Assembly (NCBI GenBank): GCA_015229095.1
Contig: JADGCE010000020.1
Location: 13,426 to 27,379, forward strand
Origin: Magnetococcales bacterium
Lineage (GTDB): Bacteria; Pseudomonadota; Magnetococcia; Magnetococcales; Magnetaquicoccaceae
Direction of reading: 5' to 3'
DNA: 13,954 nt
Shown one piece after another: positions 1-7,815 of the stretch (positions within the stretch are counted from its first letter, which is position 1; every line of letters begins with the position of its first letter). The notes under the pieces were generated by a model. It had not been told where the DNA came from, searched no databases, and saw nothing but the letters and a program-made list of their open reading frames with translations. The translations under genes were made by a program, and so were the position numbers.

Positions 1-2644
1 CCTCCACCAGCGGCTCCGGCACCACAACAACCGCCTCCACCAACGCTTCTGCAACCACCACAGACTCGGAAACGGGCCCATCTGATGCAGGCATGCTCTC
101 CACATCGGCCACCCCCGATATGACCTCAACCCCCTCTACGGCACGGGCCTCCGACTCAACCCCCACGCCCTGTTCGATCGTTTCCGTCGTACACGCCACA
201 ACCGGCTCGGAGGAGTCACGCGCACCATCCTCCTCGCTCTCCTCTCCCTCTCCCGTTCCTGCCTCTGTCATCACCTGGGGCAGGCGTGACACCCCGGGAC
301 GCCGCCGCCGCCGCCGCCGTCTTGGGCGACTGCCCGGCAGCACCCCGGTCGACTCACCCTCCTCCGCGCCACCCTCTGCCGATTCTCCATCCAGGCGCAC
401 CGACTCGGCACTCCCCACAGAACTCACCCCCGCCGAGGCTGTACCACCCAAAACATACAGGCCAGGCACCAAGGTGACAACCACGGCTTCATCGCTGGCG
501 GGCGGAGAGAGGGGCGCGTCCGTGCTGGCGGGTTGTCCAGCCCCCCCTGTCCCAATCCGGCCCCGCTGTCCGACATGTCTGGTTGACACGCCCGTGAGAG
601 GCGCACGCCGCCTCCCCACCGGAACAGCATCCGGCTTGGCCATATCGACCGCTGGCATCTCCGACGTCACCTCACTCTCCATCCCCCCCTCAGAACCCGC
701 CGGCGACAGCGCGGGTTTTTTCCGGCGACGGCGACGGCGACGCCCCTTGTCTGCACCCTCTGGCTCCCCACGAACTCCCGGTTCCCCGGCGCGGGCTGGA
801 TCCGGAGAGGGCGCACCGGCCTCTGTCCGCTCCACCGAGGGGCTCTCCGGACCCCTGGCAAGAGAGCCATTGCGCCTCCCCTCCTCATCGGCATCTTCAT
901 CCAGATCATCCAGATCGTCCGGGGTATACTCCATCTCTTCCGGCTCTTCCGGGGCTTCCGTGGCCACAATACGGGCAGAGCGCAACGCCTCACGGGCCTC
1001 CATCTCCTCCGGGGTGCGCTCCACACGGTTTTTGTGAAATTCCGGCGTCTGCAAACTGGGATCCCCATAAATCAGGACCACCGTATCATGCAGCGCCTCC
1101 ATGTTCCGCAACTGTTCCCGCTTGTTGTTCAGGAGATAATTGGCCATCTCTTGAGAGGTGGTATAGGTCAACCGACTGTAGCGTCCCTTGGCAACCTCTT
1201 CCTCCAGTTGGCGAAAGAGATGAATGGAAGCCGATTCGATGGAACGAATGGTGCCCAATCCCTTGCAACGAGGACACTCCAGACGGCTGGTCTCGTTGAA
1301 GGTGGGCTTCATGCGCTGCCTGGAGAGCTCCAACAATCCGAAGGAGGAAATTTTGCCAATCTGAATTTTGGCCCGGTCCAGCTTGAGGGACTCCTTGAGC
1401 TGCTTCTCCACCTCCGCGACATGTTTTTTATCATCCATATCGATAAAATCGATGACGACCAACCCACCCAGGTCACGCAGACGCAATTGCCGGCCAATCT
1501 CCTCCGCCGCCTGCAAATTGGTCTTGAAAGCCGTGCTCTCCACATCCCGCTCCCGGGTGGAACGCCCGGAATTGATGTCGATGGTGACCAGGGCTTCGGT
1601 GGGGTCGATCACCAGATAACCACCGGCACGCAGCAGCACCTTGCGCTCGTGCATGGATTCAATCTGGTTTTCGATCTGATAACGGGCAAAAAGCGGCAGG
1701 GAATCCTTGTACGGCTGCACCACCTTGACATAACGGGGCATCAGCAGACGCATGAAATCTTTGCCAATCCGGTATCCCTCCTGCCCATCGATCAAAATCT
1801 CTTCCATATCCGTGGTATAAAGATCCCGGATGGCGCGAATGATCAGATCGCCCTCCTCGTGGATCAGGGCGGGGGGTTTTAACTGCTTGGCCTTCTCTTC
1901 GATCATTTTCCAGAGGCGCAACAGGTAGGACATATCCCGCGCCACCTCCCGTTTGGTACGGCCCAGACCGGCGGTGCGGATGATCAAGCTGACATGACCG
2001 GGTATCTCCATGGAGTTGAGCACCTCTTTCAGGTGTTTACGCTCCACGGGATCGGTGATTTTGCGGGAGATGCCACCCCCCCCCGAATTTTCCGGCAGCA
2101 AGACCGTGTAGCGGCCTGCCAGAGAGATATGGGTGGTGAGGGAGGCCCCTTTGTTGCTTCTGGCCTCTTTGACCACCTGGACCAACAGGGTTTGGCCCCG
2201 GGTCAAAATCCGCTGAATGGGGAGGTAGCGGCGTCTGGCGCGCGGGCGCAGCTCATCGTTGGGGGGCAATTCATCGGTCAGTTCATCCTCATCGGGGGAG
2301 CCCAGGGCAGCCTCCTTTTCTGCGTTGACCGCCTCTTGCGAGGCCCCTCCCCCCTTGTTCCCTTCCGAGGTATTATTTTTACCCTCCCGTTCCGGCTCTT
2401 CGAGGGGATAGTATTTGCCGTGAATGTCGTTGACAGAAAGAAACCCCTGCCGACCATCGTGAAACTCGACAAAAGCAGCCTGCAGGGAGGGTTCCACCCG
2501 AGTAACCCGCGCCAGGTATATGTTGCCTTTGATCTGCTCCCTGGAAGCGGTCTCTATGTCAATATCGATCAATCTCTGGTCTTGGACCACCGCCACGCGA
2601 ACCTCTTCGGCATGGGTGGCGTCCACCAGCATACGCTTGGCCAT
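1..2644 (-). CDS. rne: Ribonuclease E (RNase E/G family), C-terminus cut by window edge
   Basis: Single-strand endoribonuclease for mRNA decay and rRNA/tRNA processing, normally the scaffold of a membrane-associated degradosome. At least 881 residues are in the window and no stop is reached. The start ATG at 2644 has AGGAGT nine bases upstream and gives MAKRMLVDATHAEEVRVAVV, matching RNase E N-termini. The S1 domain (about 38-180) holds an acidic insert at about 82-132. Catalytic residues are D356 in TIDINSG and D399 in VIDFID. The zinc-link CPRCKG has C457 and C460. The spacings D356-D399 (43) and D399-C457 (58) equal those of E. coli D303, D346 and C404, so the catalytic half is intact and shifted by 53 residues. 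From about residue 560 the chain is low-complexity, with Arg7 at 635-641 and Arg8 at 775-782, then Glu/Val/Ala-rich sequence to the edge. I checked that this frame has no stop between 1 and 720. It is divergent from rluC, as in E. coli. Confidence 0.96.
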   Translation of the reverse strand, partial: MAKRMLVDATHAEEVRVAVVQDQRLIDIDIETASREQIKGNIYLARVTRVEPSLQAAFVEFHDGRQGFLSVNDIHGKYYPLEEPEREGKNNTSEGNKGGGASQEAVNAEKEAALGSPDEDELTDELPPNDELRPRARRRYLPIQRILTRGQTLLVQVVKEARSNKGASLTTHISLAGRYTVLLPENSGGGGISRKITDPVERKHLKEVLNSMEIPGHVSLIIRTAGLGRTKREVARDMSYLLRLWKMIEEKAKQLKPPALIHEEGDLIIRAIRDLYTTDMEEILIDGQEGYRIGKDFMRLLMPRYVKVVQPYKDSLPLFARYQIENQIESMHERKVLLRAGGYLVIDPTEALVTIDINSGRSTRERDVESTAFKTNLQAAEEIGRQLRLRDLGGLVVIDFIDMDDKKHVAEVEKQLKESLKLDRAKIQIGKISSFGLLELSRQRMKPTFNETSRLECPRCKGLGTIRSIESASIHLFRQLEEEVAKGRYSRLTYTTSQEMANYLLNNKREQLRNMEALHDTVVLIYGDPSLQTPEFHKNRVERTPEEMEAREALRSARIVATEAPEEPEEMEYTPDDLDDLDEDADEEGRRNGSLARGPESPSVERTEAGAPSPDPARAGEPGVRGEPEGADKGRRRRRRRKKPALSPAGSEGGMESEVTSEMPAVDMAKPDAVPVGRRRAPLTGVSTRHVGQRGRIGTGGAGQPASTDAPLSPPASDEAVVVTLVPGLYVLGGTASAGVSSVGSAESVRLDGESAEGGAEEGESTGVLPGSRPRRRRRRRRPGVSRLPQVMTEAGTGEGEESEEDGARDSSEPVVACTTETIEQGVGVESEARAVEGVEVISGVADVESMPASDGPVSESVVVAEALVEAVVVVPEPLVE

Positions 2645-2857
2645 CGATGTAATACTCCTGTTCTGTGTATGACCCTGACCAAAACCGGGCAAAGCGGGGC
2701 AACGCTCCCTTCGCACCAGGGCGGGTCGTTTTCTGATATGTTTTGGTGTATAAAGGATGAAAACAATGCTGACACGGACCCGAACAGGGGCACACCGCAC
2801 AAAAAAATTCAATCAATTATCTTACGTTAAATAGAAGCCACACCACGGCCACCAGCC

Positions 2858-2887
2858 ATTATAGGACAATGCACCCATGAACGTAAA
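2858..2887 (-). promoter_or_regulatory. Candidate sigma-70 promoter for rne
   Basis: Read on the minus strand, a perfect TATAAT (2863-2858) lies 18 bp downstream of TTTACG (2887-2882), which matches four of six -35 positions. Transcription would begin near 2851, leaving an rne leader of roughly 200 nt. The -35 element falls inside the first codons of the divergent rluC, so the two transcription units may interfere. A long rne leader is known in E. coli, where it mediates autoregulation by RNase E; whether this leader does the same is inference. Confidence 0.45.
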
Positions 2888-3893
2888 GACATCCGTGTCC
2901 CCCGTCGAAAAATGGCAAAAAAGCTCACCGGTTGTTGCAGAGGGATCCTCCCTGCCCGTCCAGCATATATCCATCACACCTGCGGATGCAGGCATGCGGG
3001 TGGATCGTTTTTTGGGTGCGCGTCTGCCCGGCACACCACACGCTCTGATTCAGCGGCTACTGCGCACCGGGCAGGTCCGCATCAACAGTGGCCGGGTGCA
3101 GGGTCATGTACGGTTGGCCGTCGGGGATGATGTGCGCATCCCCCCGGTGCGCATGGCAGAACCCAAAACGCACACCCACCCACCGGACAGCTTGGTTCGG
3201 GCCCTGCAAGAGCGTATTCTCTGGCGGGACGAGACCCTGCTGGTACTGAACAAAGCGGCCGGGTTGGTGGTGCATGGGGGTAGCGGCGATCTGTGGGGTG
3301 CGGTGGATGGGGTGCGCCGAATGCTGCAATGGGAGGAGAGTCCCCTGCGACCCGAACTGTGCCATCGCCTGGACAAGGATACCTCCGGATGCCTGCTGTT
3401 CGCCTTGACCCCCCTGGCTGTCCGACAGATGGCCGCAGCCTTTCGCACCGGCACCGTGGAAAAAGAGTATCTGGCTCTGGTGCGGGGTCACCCCCAACCG
3501 GAGGAGGGATTGATCGACCTGCCTTTGAGCCGGGGCATTGTGCGGGGAGGGGAGCGGATTGTCGTCTCTGCCGGGCATGGCCTGGCCGCCCGTACCCGCT
3601 ATCGCCTGCTCCGTCGATTTGCCAACGCCTCCCTGATGCAGGTCACCCTGGAATCCGGACGAACACACCAGATTCGTGTGCATTTTCAATCGATTGGCCA
3701 CCCACTGGCCGGAGACAGAAAATATGGTGATTCAGCCTTCAATGAACGATTCGGCAAAATGGGATTACACCGCCTCTTTCTGCATGCCCGACGGCTCTCC
3801 TTTTCCCACCCCACAACCGGCACACAAACCACGGTGGAGGCCCCATTGGATGAGAGTTTGCAGCGGATTTTGCAACAAAAAGATGCGCATTAA
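2877..3893 (+). CDS. rluC: 23S rRNA pseudouridine synthase RluC
   Basis: Converts specific uridines of 23S rRNA to pseudouridine (positions 955, 2504 and 2580 in E. coli) during large-subunit assembly in the cytoplasm. The 338-residue protein has an S4 RNA-binding domain at about 33-95, ending in GDDVRIPPVRMAE, which closely resembles the RluC counterpart. The RluA-type catalytic domain follows: HRLDKDTSG with catalytic D166, then KEYLALVRG, the SGRTHQIRVH segment, and NRLFLHA-like HRLFLHARRL. E. coli RluC has 319 residues; the extra length is a hydrophilic N-terminal extension of about 15 residues. The ATG at 2877 is preceded by AGGA ten bases upstream, acceptable but not strong. Divergent rne/rluC is the arrangement known in enterobacteria, which supports RluC over RluA or RluD. 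The Aas-like gene begins 36 bp downstream on the same strand, so the two are probably co-transcribed. Confidence 0.93.
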   Translation: MNVKTSVSPVEKWQKSSPVVAEGSSLPVQHISITPADAGMRVDRFLGARLPGTPHALIQRLLRTGQVRINSGRVQGHVRLAVGDDVRIPPVRMAEPKTHTHPPDSLVRALQERILWRDETLLVLNKAAGLVVHGGSGDLWGAVDGVRRMLQWEESPLRPELCHRLDKDTSGCLLFALTPLAVRQMAAAFRTGTVEKEYLALVRGHPQPEEGLIDLPLSRGIVRGGERIVVSAGHGLAARTRYRLLRRFANASLMQVTLESGRTHQIRVHFQSIGHPLAGDRKYGDSAFNERFGKMGLHRLFLHARRLSFSHPTTGTQTTVEAPLDESLQRILQQKDAH

Positions 3894-3929
3894 CCCGGCG
3901 CACACCACACAGACCCAAGGAGGCAACCC

Positions 3930-6146
3930 ATGAAAACAGGGCATCTTTTTCTGTCATTCCTCCTGCAGCGATGGATACGCCTTTCGGTACAAGGAGAACC
4001 GCATCTGGCAACAATCGAGGGAGGCGTTCTCATTATCGCCAACCATCCGGGCCTGTGGGAGCAGTGGATCGTGCTGGCATGGCTGCTCCTGCAACCATCG
4101 CGTCGCCCCACCAATGAAAAACTTTTATTTTTTATACATCCGGATGCACCCCTCTCCCCGTGGCTGCGGCGTCTGTTGCCGCATCTTTCGATCCAGGTGG
4201 CCGACCCCTGCGCCGCACGGGGCGAGCAGACCCTGACGGCCAGCAGCCGACGCCTAGCGGAGCATCTGCGCGCCGGGGGGTGGGCCATGCTCTTCCCAAA
4301 AGCCATCCCAGCCACCTCCGTTTCCGCCGCCCGGCCCCAGATCAAGCCCTATGGCTGGTCCCTGTTGGCGGCCCAGGAGGCCGCCGTGCCGGTTGTGGCC
4401 CTGCATATCGACACCCTCAGCCGTCCCATCTCCCTGACCCTGCTGCCTCCCCGCCTGGTATCCATCCCGGCAGAGGGAGAGTTGCGCAGCCGCCGTCATG
4501 CTGCCGGCCAGTGGGCAGAAGATCAACTGGGGGAGGCCGCACTGGCCCACCACCTGGGTCGCCGCACCCTCTGGCACTCCCTGTGCCAAGCCGCCCGTCA
4601 ACAGGGTCACCGGCGTCTGATCCTGACCGATGACACCGGCAAAAGCGCGACCTATGGGCAGCTGTTGCGCCGCGCCCTTATCCTGGGTTTACACTTGGCG
4701 AAACACAACCCACGCGGTGCCCATGTGGGTATTCTGCTGCCCACCACCAACGCCGCAATCACCACATTTTTTGCCCTGCAGGCCTTTGGCCGCATTCCAG
4801 CCCTGCTGAATTTTACCGCAGGCAGCGCGCCTCTGCGTTCAGCCTGCCGAACCGGAGACATTCAAACCCTCTATACCTCCCGTCTGTTTGTGCAAAAGGC
4901 GGGATTGGAGCCCCTGCTGGCCGAGTTGCGCCAGGAGAGTCAGGTGCTCTTTCTGGAGGATGTGCGTGGCCAGTTGCAACCCTGGCAACTGGCATGGGGC
5001 ATGCTGTTGTCCTGCTTTCCCCAACAGGTTTACCCCTTCATCGCCCCCGGCGTGACCTCCGAACAACCCGCCGTCCTGTTGTTCACCTCCGGCTCCGAAG
5101 GGGAACCCAAAGGTGTGCTGCTCTCCCATGACAACCTGCTGGCCAACGGGGTGCAGATGCAGGCCCGCATGGACGTACACAACAGTGACATTCTGCTCAA
5201 TGTTCTGCCCCTCTTCCACGCCTTCGGTCTGACGGCAGGCACCCTGTTGCCTTTGTGGGCGGGCATGCGCTGCCATTGCCTGCCCTCACCCCTGGATTAT
5301 AACCGCATTCCCGAAGTGGCCTACACCCTGCGGGCCACTGTGTTGGCCGGCACCGACACGTTTCTGGCCGGCTATGCCCGCACCGCCGACCCCAGTGATT
5401 TTCAGTGGATGCGGTATGTGGTGGCAGGGGCAGAACCCCTGAGGGAGTCCACCTACCGCCTCTGGCTGGAACGCTTTGGCATCCGCATCATGGAAGGATA
5501 TGGCACCACCGAAACCAGTCCGGTCCTGTCGGTCAACACCCCCCTCTCCCATCGATTGGGCAGCGTGGGACGCCTGTTGCCAGGGATCGACTGCCGCCTG
5601 GATCCCGTCGCAGAGATTCCCCAGGGGGCATTGCTCTCGGTACGGGGGGCCAATATCATGCTGGGATATCTGTTGCCGGGCCAGGATGGCCGCTGCCACC
5701 GCCCCCTCTCCCCCCATGGCGAGGGCTGGTATGCCTGTGGCGACATTGTGCGCAAAGATGCCGAAGGATTCCTCTACATCCTGGGACGGGCAAAACGGTT
5801 TGCCAAGGTGGGGGGAGAGATGATCTCCCTGGCCGTTGTGGAACAGGTGGCCGCTTTGGCCTGGCCAGACCATCGCCATGCGGTCGTCGCCTTTCGCCCG
5901 GAACAGCAGGAAGAGAGCAAACGCGCCGGGGAACAGCTGGTGCTGTTGACCGAACACCCCCATCCAGACCGCTCCACCCTGCTCGCCCAGATTCGCGCCA
6001 AAGGCATGGGCGAAATCTATCTGCCCAAAAAAATAATCCGCGTCACCACCCTGCCCCTGCTGGGCTCCGGAAAAGCGGATTATACCGCCATCCAGGCGTT
6101 GGTTGCCCAAACCCTCCGGGAAGATGCCTCACCCAATGATCCGTGA
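3930..6146 (+). CDS. aas: Aas-like fusion: N-terminal acyltransferase domain plus acyl-ACP synthetase (AMP-binding) domain
   Basis: The 738-residue protein has the order and length of Aas (719 residues in E. coli), which activates fatty acids onto acyl carrier protein and re-acylates lysophospholipid at the inner membrane. The C-terminal adenylate-forming domain (about 205-730) looks complete: TSGSEGEPKG at 386-395, EGYGTTETSP at 522-531, GD at 604-605, GRAKRFAKVGGEMI after it, and the presumed catalytic lysine K715 in GSGKADY. The N-terminal PlsC-type domain (about 1-200) keeps H39 in NHPGLWEQ, but the expected HX4D reads HX4E (E44), and the usual FPEG block reads FPKA (122-125). The acyltransferase half may therefore be changed or weak. 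The start at 3930 has a near-perfect AGGAGG a few bases upstream. No lplT-like transporter is adjacent. The fusion architecture is secure; the exact substrate is not. Confidence 0.82.
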   Translation: MKTGHLFLSFLLQRWIRLSVQGEPHLATIEGGVLIIANHPGLWEQWIVLAWLLLQPSRRPTNEKLLFFIHPDAPLSPWLRRLLPHLSIQVADPCAARGEQTLTASSRRLAEHLRAGGWAMLFPKAIPATSVSAARPQIKPYGWSLLAAQEAAVPVVALHIDTLSRPISLTLLPPRLVSIPAEGELRSRRHAAGQWAEDQLGEAALAHHLGRRTLWHSLCQAARQQGHRRLILTDDTGKSATYGQLLRRALILGLHLAKHNPRGAHVGILLPTTNAAITTFFALQAFGRIPALLNFTAGSAPLRSACRTGDIQTLYTSRLFVQKAGLEPLLAELRQESQVLFLEDVRGQLQPWQLAWGMLLSCFPQQVYPFIAPGVTSEQPAVLLFTSGSEGEPKGVLLSHDNLLANGVQMQARMDVHNSDILLNVLPLFHAFGLTAGTLLPLWAGMRCHCLPSPLDYNRIPEVAYTLRATVLAGTDTFLAGYARTADPSDFQWMRYVVAGAEPLRESTYRLWLERFGIRIMEGYGTTETSPVLSVNTPLSHRLGSVGRLLPGIDCRLDPVAEIPQGALLSVRGANIMLGYLLPGQDGRCHRPLSPHGEGWYACGDIVRKDAEGFLYILGRAKRFAKVGGEMISLAVVEQVAALAWPDHRHAVVAFRPEQQEESKRAGEQLVLLTEHPHPDRSTLLAQIRAKGMGEIYLPKKIIRVTTLPLLGSGKADYTAIQALVAQTLREDASPNDP

Positions 6147-6159
6147 CGTGTTTTTTCTG

Positions 6160-6186
6160 TTGATCATGGTTGAGAGTTCCTTTAAT
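6160..6186 (+). promoter_or_regulatory. Weak candidate promoter upstream of the FimV-like/actin-like module
   Basis: In the 145-bp gap after the Aas-like gene, TTGATC (6160-6165) is followed by TTTAAT (6181-6186), with 15 bp between them, shorter than the optimal 17. An alternative -10, TACACT at 6200-6205, lies further on. No convincing terminator separates the Aas-like gene from the module, so read-through is possible. Speculative. Confidence 0.25.
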
Positions 6187-6291
6187 GATGTTTCTCCTGT
6201 ACACTGGCACCGTTTTTTTGGAAACTGCGCGGGGCGATCACTCGGACGTTGCAGACGCAGTCGCACAACCTTCCTTTCAAAAGGCTTGTTC

Positions 6292-7704
6292 GTGAATAAA
6301 TTGTTTTATACGCTGCTGGTTTGCTGTACCACACTGCTGGCCGGCGCCGCGCCCCGGGAAGCGGACGCCTTCGCCCTGGGGGAGCTGCAGCTCCTGGGCA
6401 AGCCCAACCAGCCGTTCCGGGCGATCTCCCCCATCACCCTTGATCCGGACGAAAAAATTCTCTCCGTGACCATAGGCAGTGACGCCGATTATCTCCTCCT
6501 CAACATGACCCGCAAGGGGATCGTGGATGAGATTGTCCCCCAACTCAAAGAAGAAGAGGGCCGCCTGCTTGTCTCGTTGCAATCAACGGGCCCCGTGCGT
6601 GAACAGGACTTTCATGTCCTTCTGCGGATCTCTTCCAACCATCATACCTATTTCCCGTTTTTTCGCATACAGCAAGCTGCGGTCGACGCCTCTCAGAAAA
6701 AAGCCGTGCAGGCCAAGGCCGGGGCCTCCGCACAAACCACACAAACCGCGCAAACCGCGCAAACCGCCAAAGCCAATCCCCCCCCTTCACAAGGGATGGC
6801 CAAGGGCAACAAGTTGTATGGTCCGGTTCGCAAAGGGGAGGGGTTGCGGGATATTGCCATTTCTTTTCAAACAGATAACTCTCTCTCCGTGGCACAGCTG
6901 GAGGTGGCCATCTGGCTGCGCAATCAAAACCATTTTATCCGCAACAATATTCACGGCATGAAAAGTGGCGTCAAGTTGACCATCCCGGCTCCCGAAGAGA
7001 TTGCCGCGATCGACAAACAGGAGGCGGACGCCCTCCTCCTCAACCACGCGGCAGAGTGGAAAAAATCGCCCAAAAAGCAGGCCCGCATGACGGCGCCCTC
7101 CGGCATGGCTGCCGCCCTGGCCGCAGCCGGTGCAACGGCTCAGGCAAAACCGCCTTCTCCACCTCCTCAAGCGGTCTCTGCGTCCCAGGAACCCGACCCA
7201 TCTCCGGCCAAAGAGCCGCCTCAACAACCGGTCGCCGCACCGGCCAAAGAGCCCTCCCCACAACCGGTCGCCGCACCGGCCAAGGAGCCCTCCCCACAAC
7301 CGGTCAAGAGCGGTCAGAGTCCCAGTCAAACCCTTGCCCAGACACCACCCGGTGAGGAGCATGAGACGCCCGCCAAGACAACCCATCAGGGGGGACAGGT
7401 CAAGGTGGAGAGCGGTGCATTGCAGGCGATTCTTGTGCAGTTGCAGGCGATCACCCGTGTCCTGGAAAATCACCATGAACGGCAGGAGCAGTTGGAAAAG
7501 CGGGTCACCAATCTGGAAAAAAATCTGGAACAACGGGATCAGCTGGAAAAACGGGTCTCCAACCTGGAACAATCGATGAAAGAGTGGAATTTTTTAACAA
7601 AAGAACGGCGCGTTGGCCCTGAGGGCAACAAAAGCGGAGGCGTGCCCATCTCCGTGAACGCCCCGCCTCCGGGCAAAGAGGGCAACACGGTCGCACCCAA
7701 GTAA
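6292..7704 (+). CDS. FimV-like secreted LysM protein, no membrane anchor (first paralogue)
   Basis: FimV-type proteins bind peptidoglycan and act in polar organisation and type IV pilus assembly. I chose the GTG at 6292 (AAAGG seven bases upstream) because it puts a signal peptide first, with likely cleavage after A26 (ADA|FALGE); an in-frame ATG at 6103 would add 63 residues overlapping the Aas-like gene. The 470-residue product has a FimV N-terminal domain (about 27-125: LGELQLLGKPNQPF, then FHVLLRISSNHHTYFPFF), a low-complexity linker, and a FimV/LysM core from Y176 (YGPVRKGEGLRDIA) through FIRNNIHGMKSGVKLTIP to about 250. A Pro/Ala linker with three 12-residue repeats (305-340) follows, then a coiled coil at about 374-433 with duplicated QLEKRV(T/S)NLE heptads. 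There is no transmembrane helix after the signal peptide, and classical FimV is anchored. It is probably periplasmic and may pair with the following paralogue through the coiled coil (inference). Confidence 0.82.
   Translation: MNKLFYTLLVCCTTLLAGAAPREADAFALGELQLLGKPNQPFRAISPITLDPDEKILSVTIGSDADYLLLNMTRKGIVDEIVPQLKEEEGRLLVSLQSTGPVREQDFHVLLRISSNHHTYFPFFRIQQAAVDASQKKAVQAKAGASAQTTQTAQTAQTAKANPPPSQGMAKGNKLYGPVRKGEGLRDIAISFQTDNSLSVAQLEVAIWLRNQNHFIRNNIHGMKSGVKLTIPAPEEIAAIDKQEADALLLNHAAEWKKSPKKQARMTAPSGMAAALAAAGATAQAKPPSPPPQAVSASQEPDPSPAKEPPQQPVAAPAKEPSPQPVAAPAKEPSPQPVKSGQSPSQTLAQTPPGEEHETPAKTTHQGGQVKVESGALQAILVQLQAITRVLENHHERQEQLEKRVTNLEKNLEQRDQLEKRVSNLEQSMKEWNFLTKERRVGPEGNKSGGVPISVNAPPPGKEGNTVAPK
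7204..7311 (+). repeat. Three tandem 36-bp repeats encoding a Pro/Ala linker
   Basis: Units at 7204-7239, 7240-7275 and 7276-7311 encode PAKEPPQQPVAA, PAKEPSPQPVAA and PAKEPSPQPVKS. The DNA is nearly identical between units, so the array is young and could vary in copy number by slippage. It lies between the LysM core and the coiled coil and probably sets the reach of the linker in the periplasm. Confidence 0.85.
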
Positions 7705-7815
7705 AAACATGGACGCGCTCTTGCGGGAACGCCCCTCTCCCGCCGTCAGAAAGCGGGGCACCGCGTCGACAACGGTTTCCAAGCGGAAATTTACCCTTAT
7801 TGAAGAGGTTGATTG

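Noticed and set aside
93..2830. Three long plus-strand open frames (93-1037, 1034-1882, 1994-2830) opposite rne
   Set aside because: The minus strand carries full RNase E motifs through the same bases; the plus-strand frames have no recognisable domain and follow from GC-rich codon use.
3057..3701. Long minus-strand open frame inside rluC
   Set aside because: Antisense shadow; the plus frame holds the RluC catalytic and S4 motifs.
5286..6110. 274-codon minus-strand open frame inside the Aas-like gene
   Set aside because: Antisense shadow of the AMP-binding domain; no domain of its own.
7723..7743. Hairpin GCGGGA/TCCCGC between the two FimV-like genes as a terminator
   Set aside because: Six-pair stem with a nine-base loop and no T-run; at most a minor mRNA structure.
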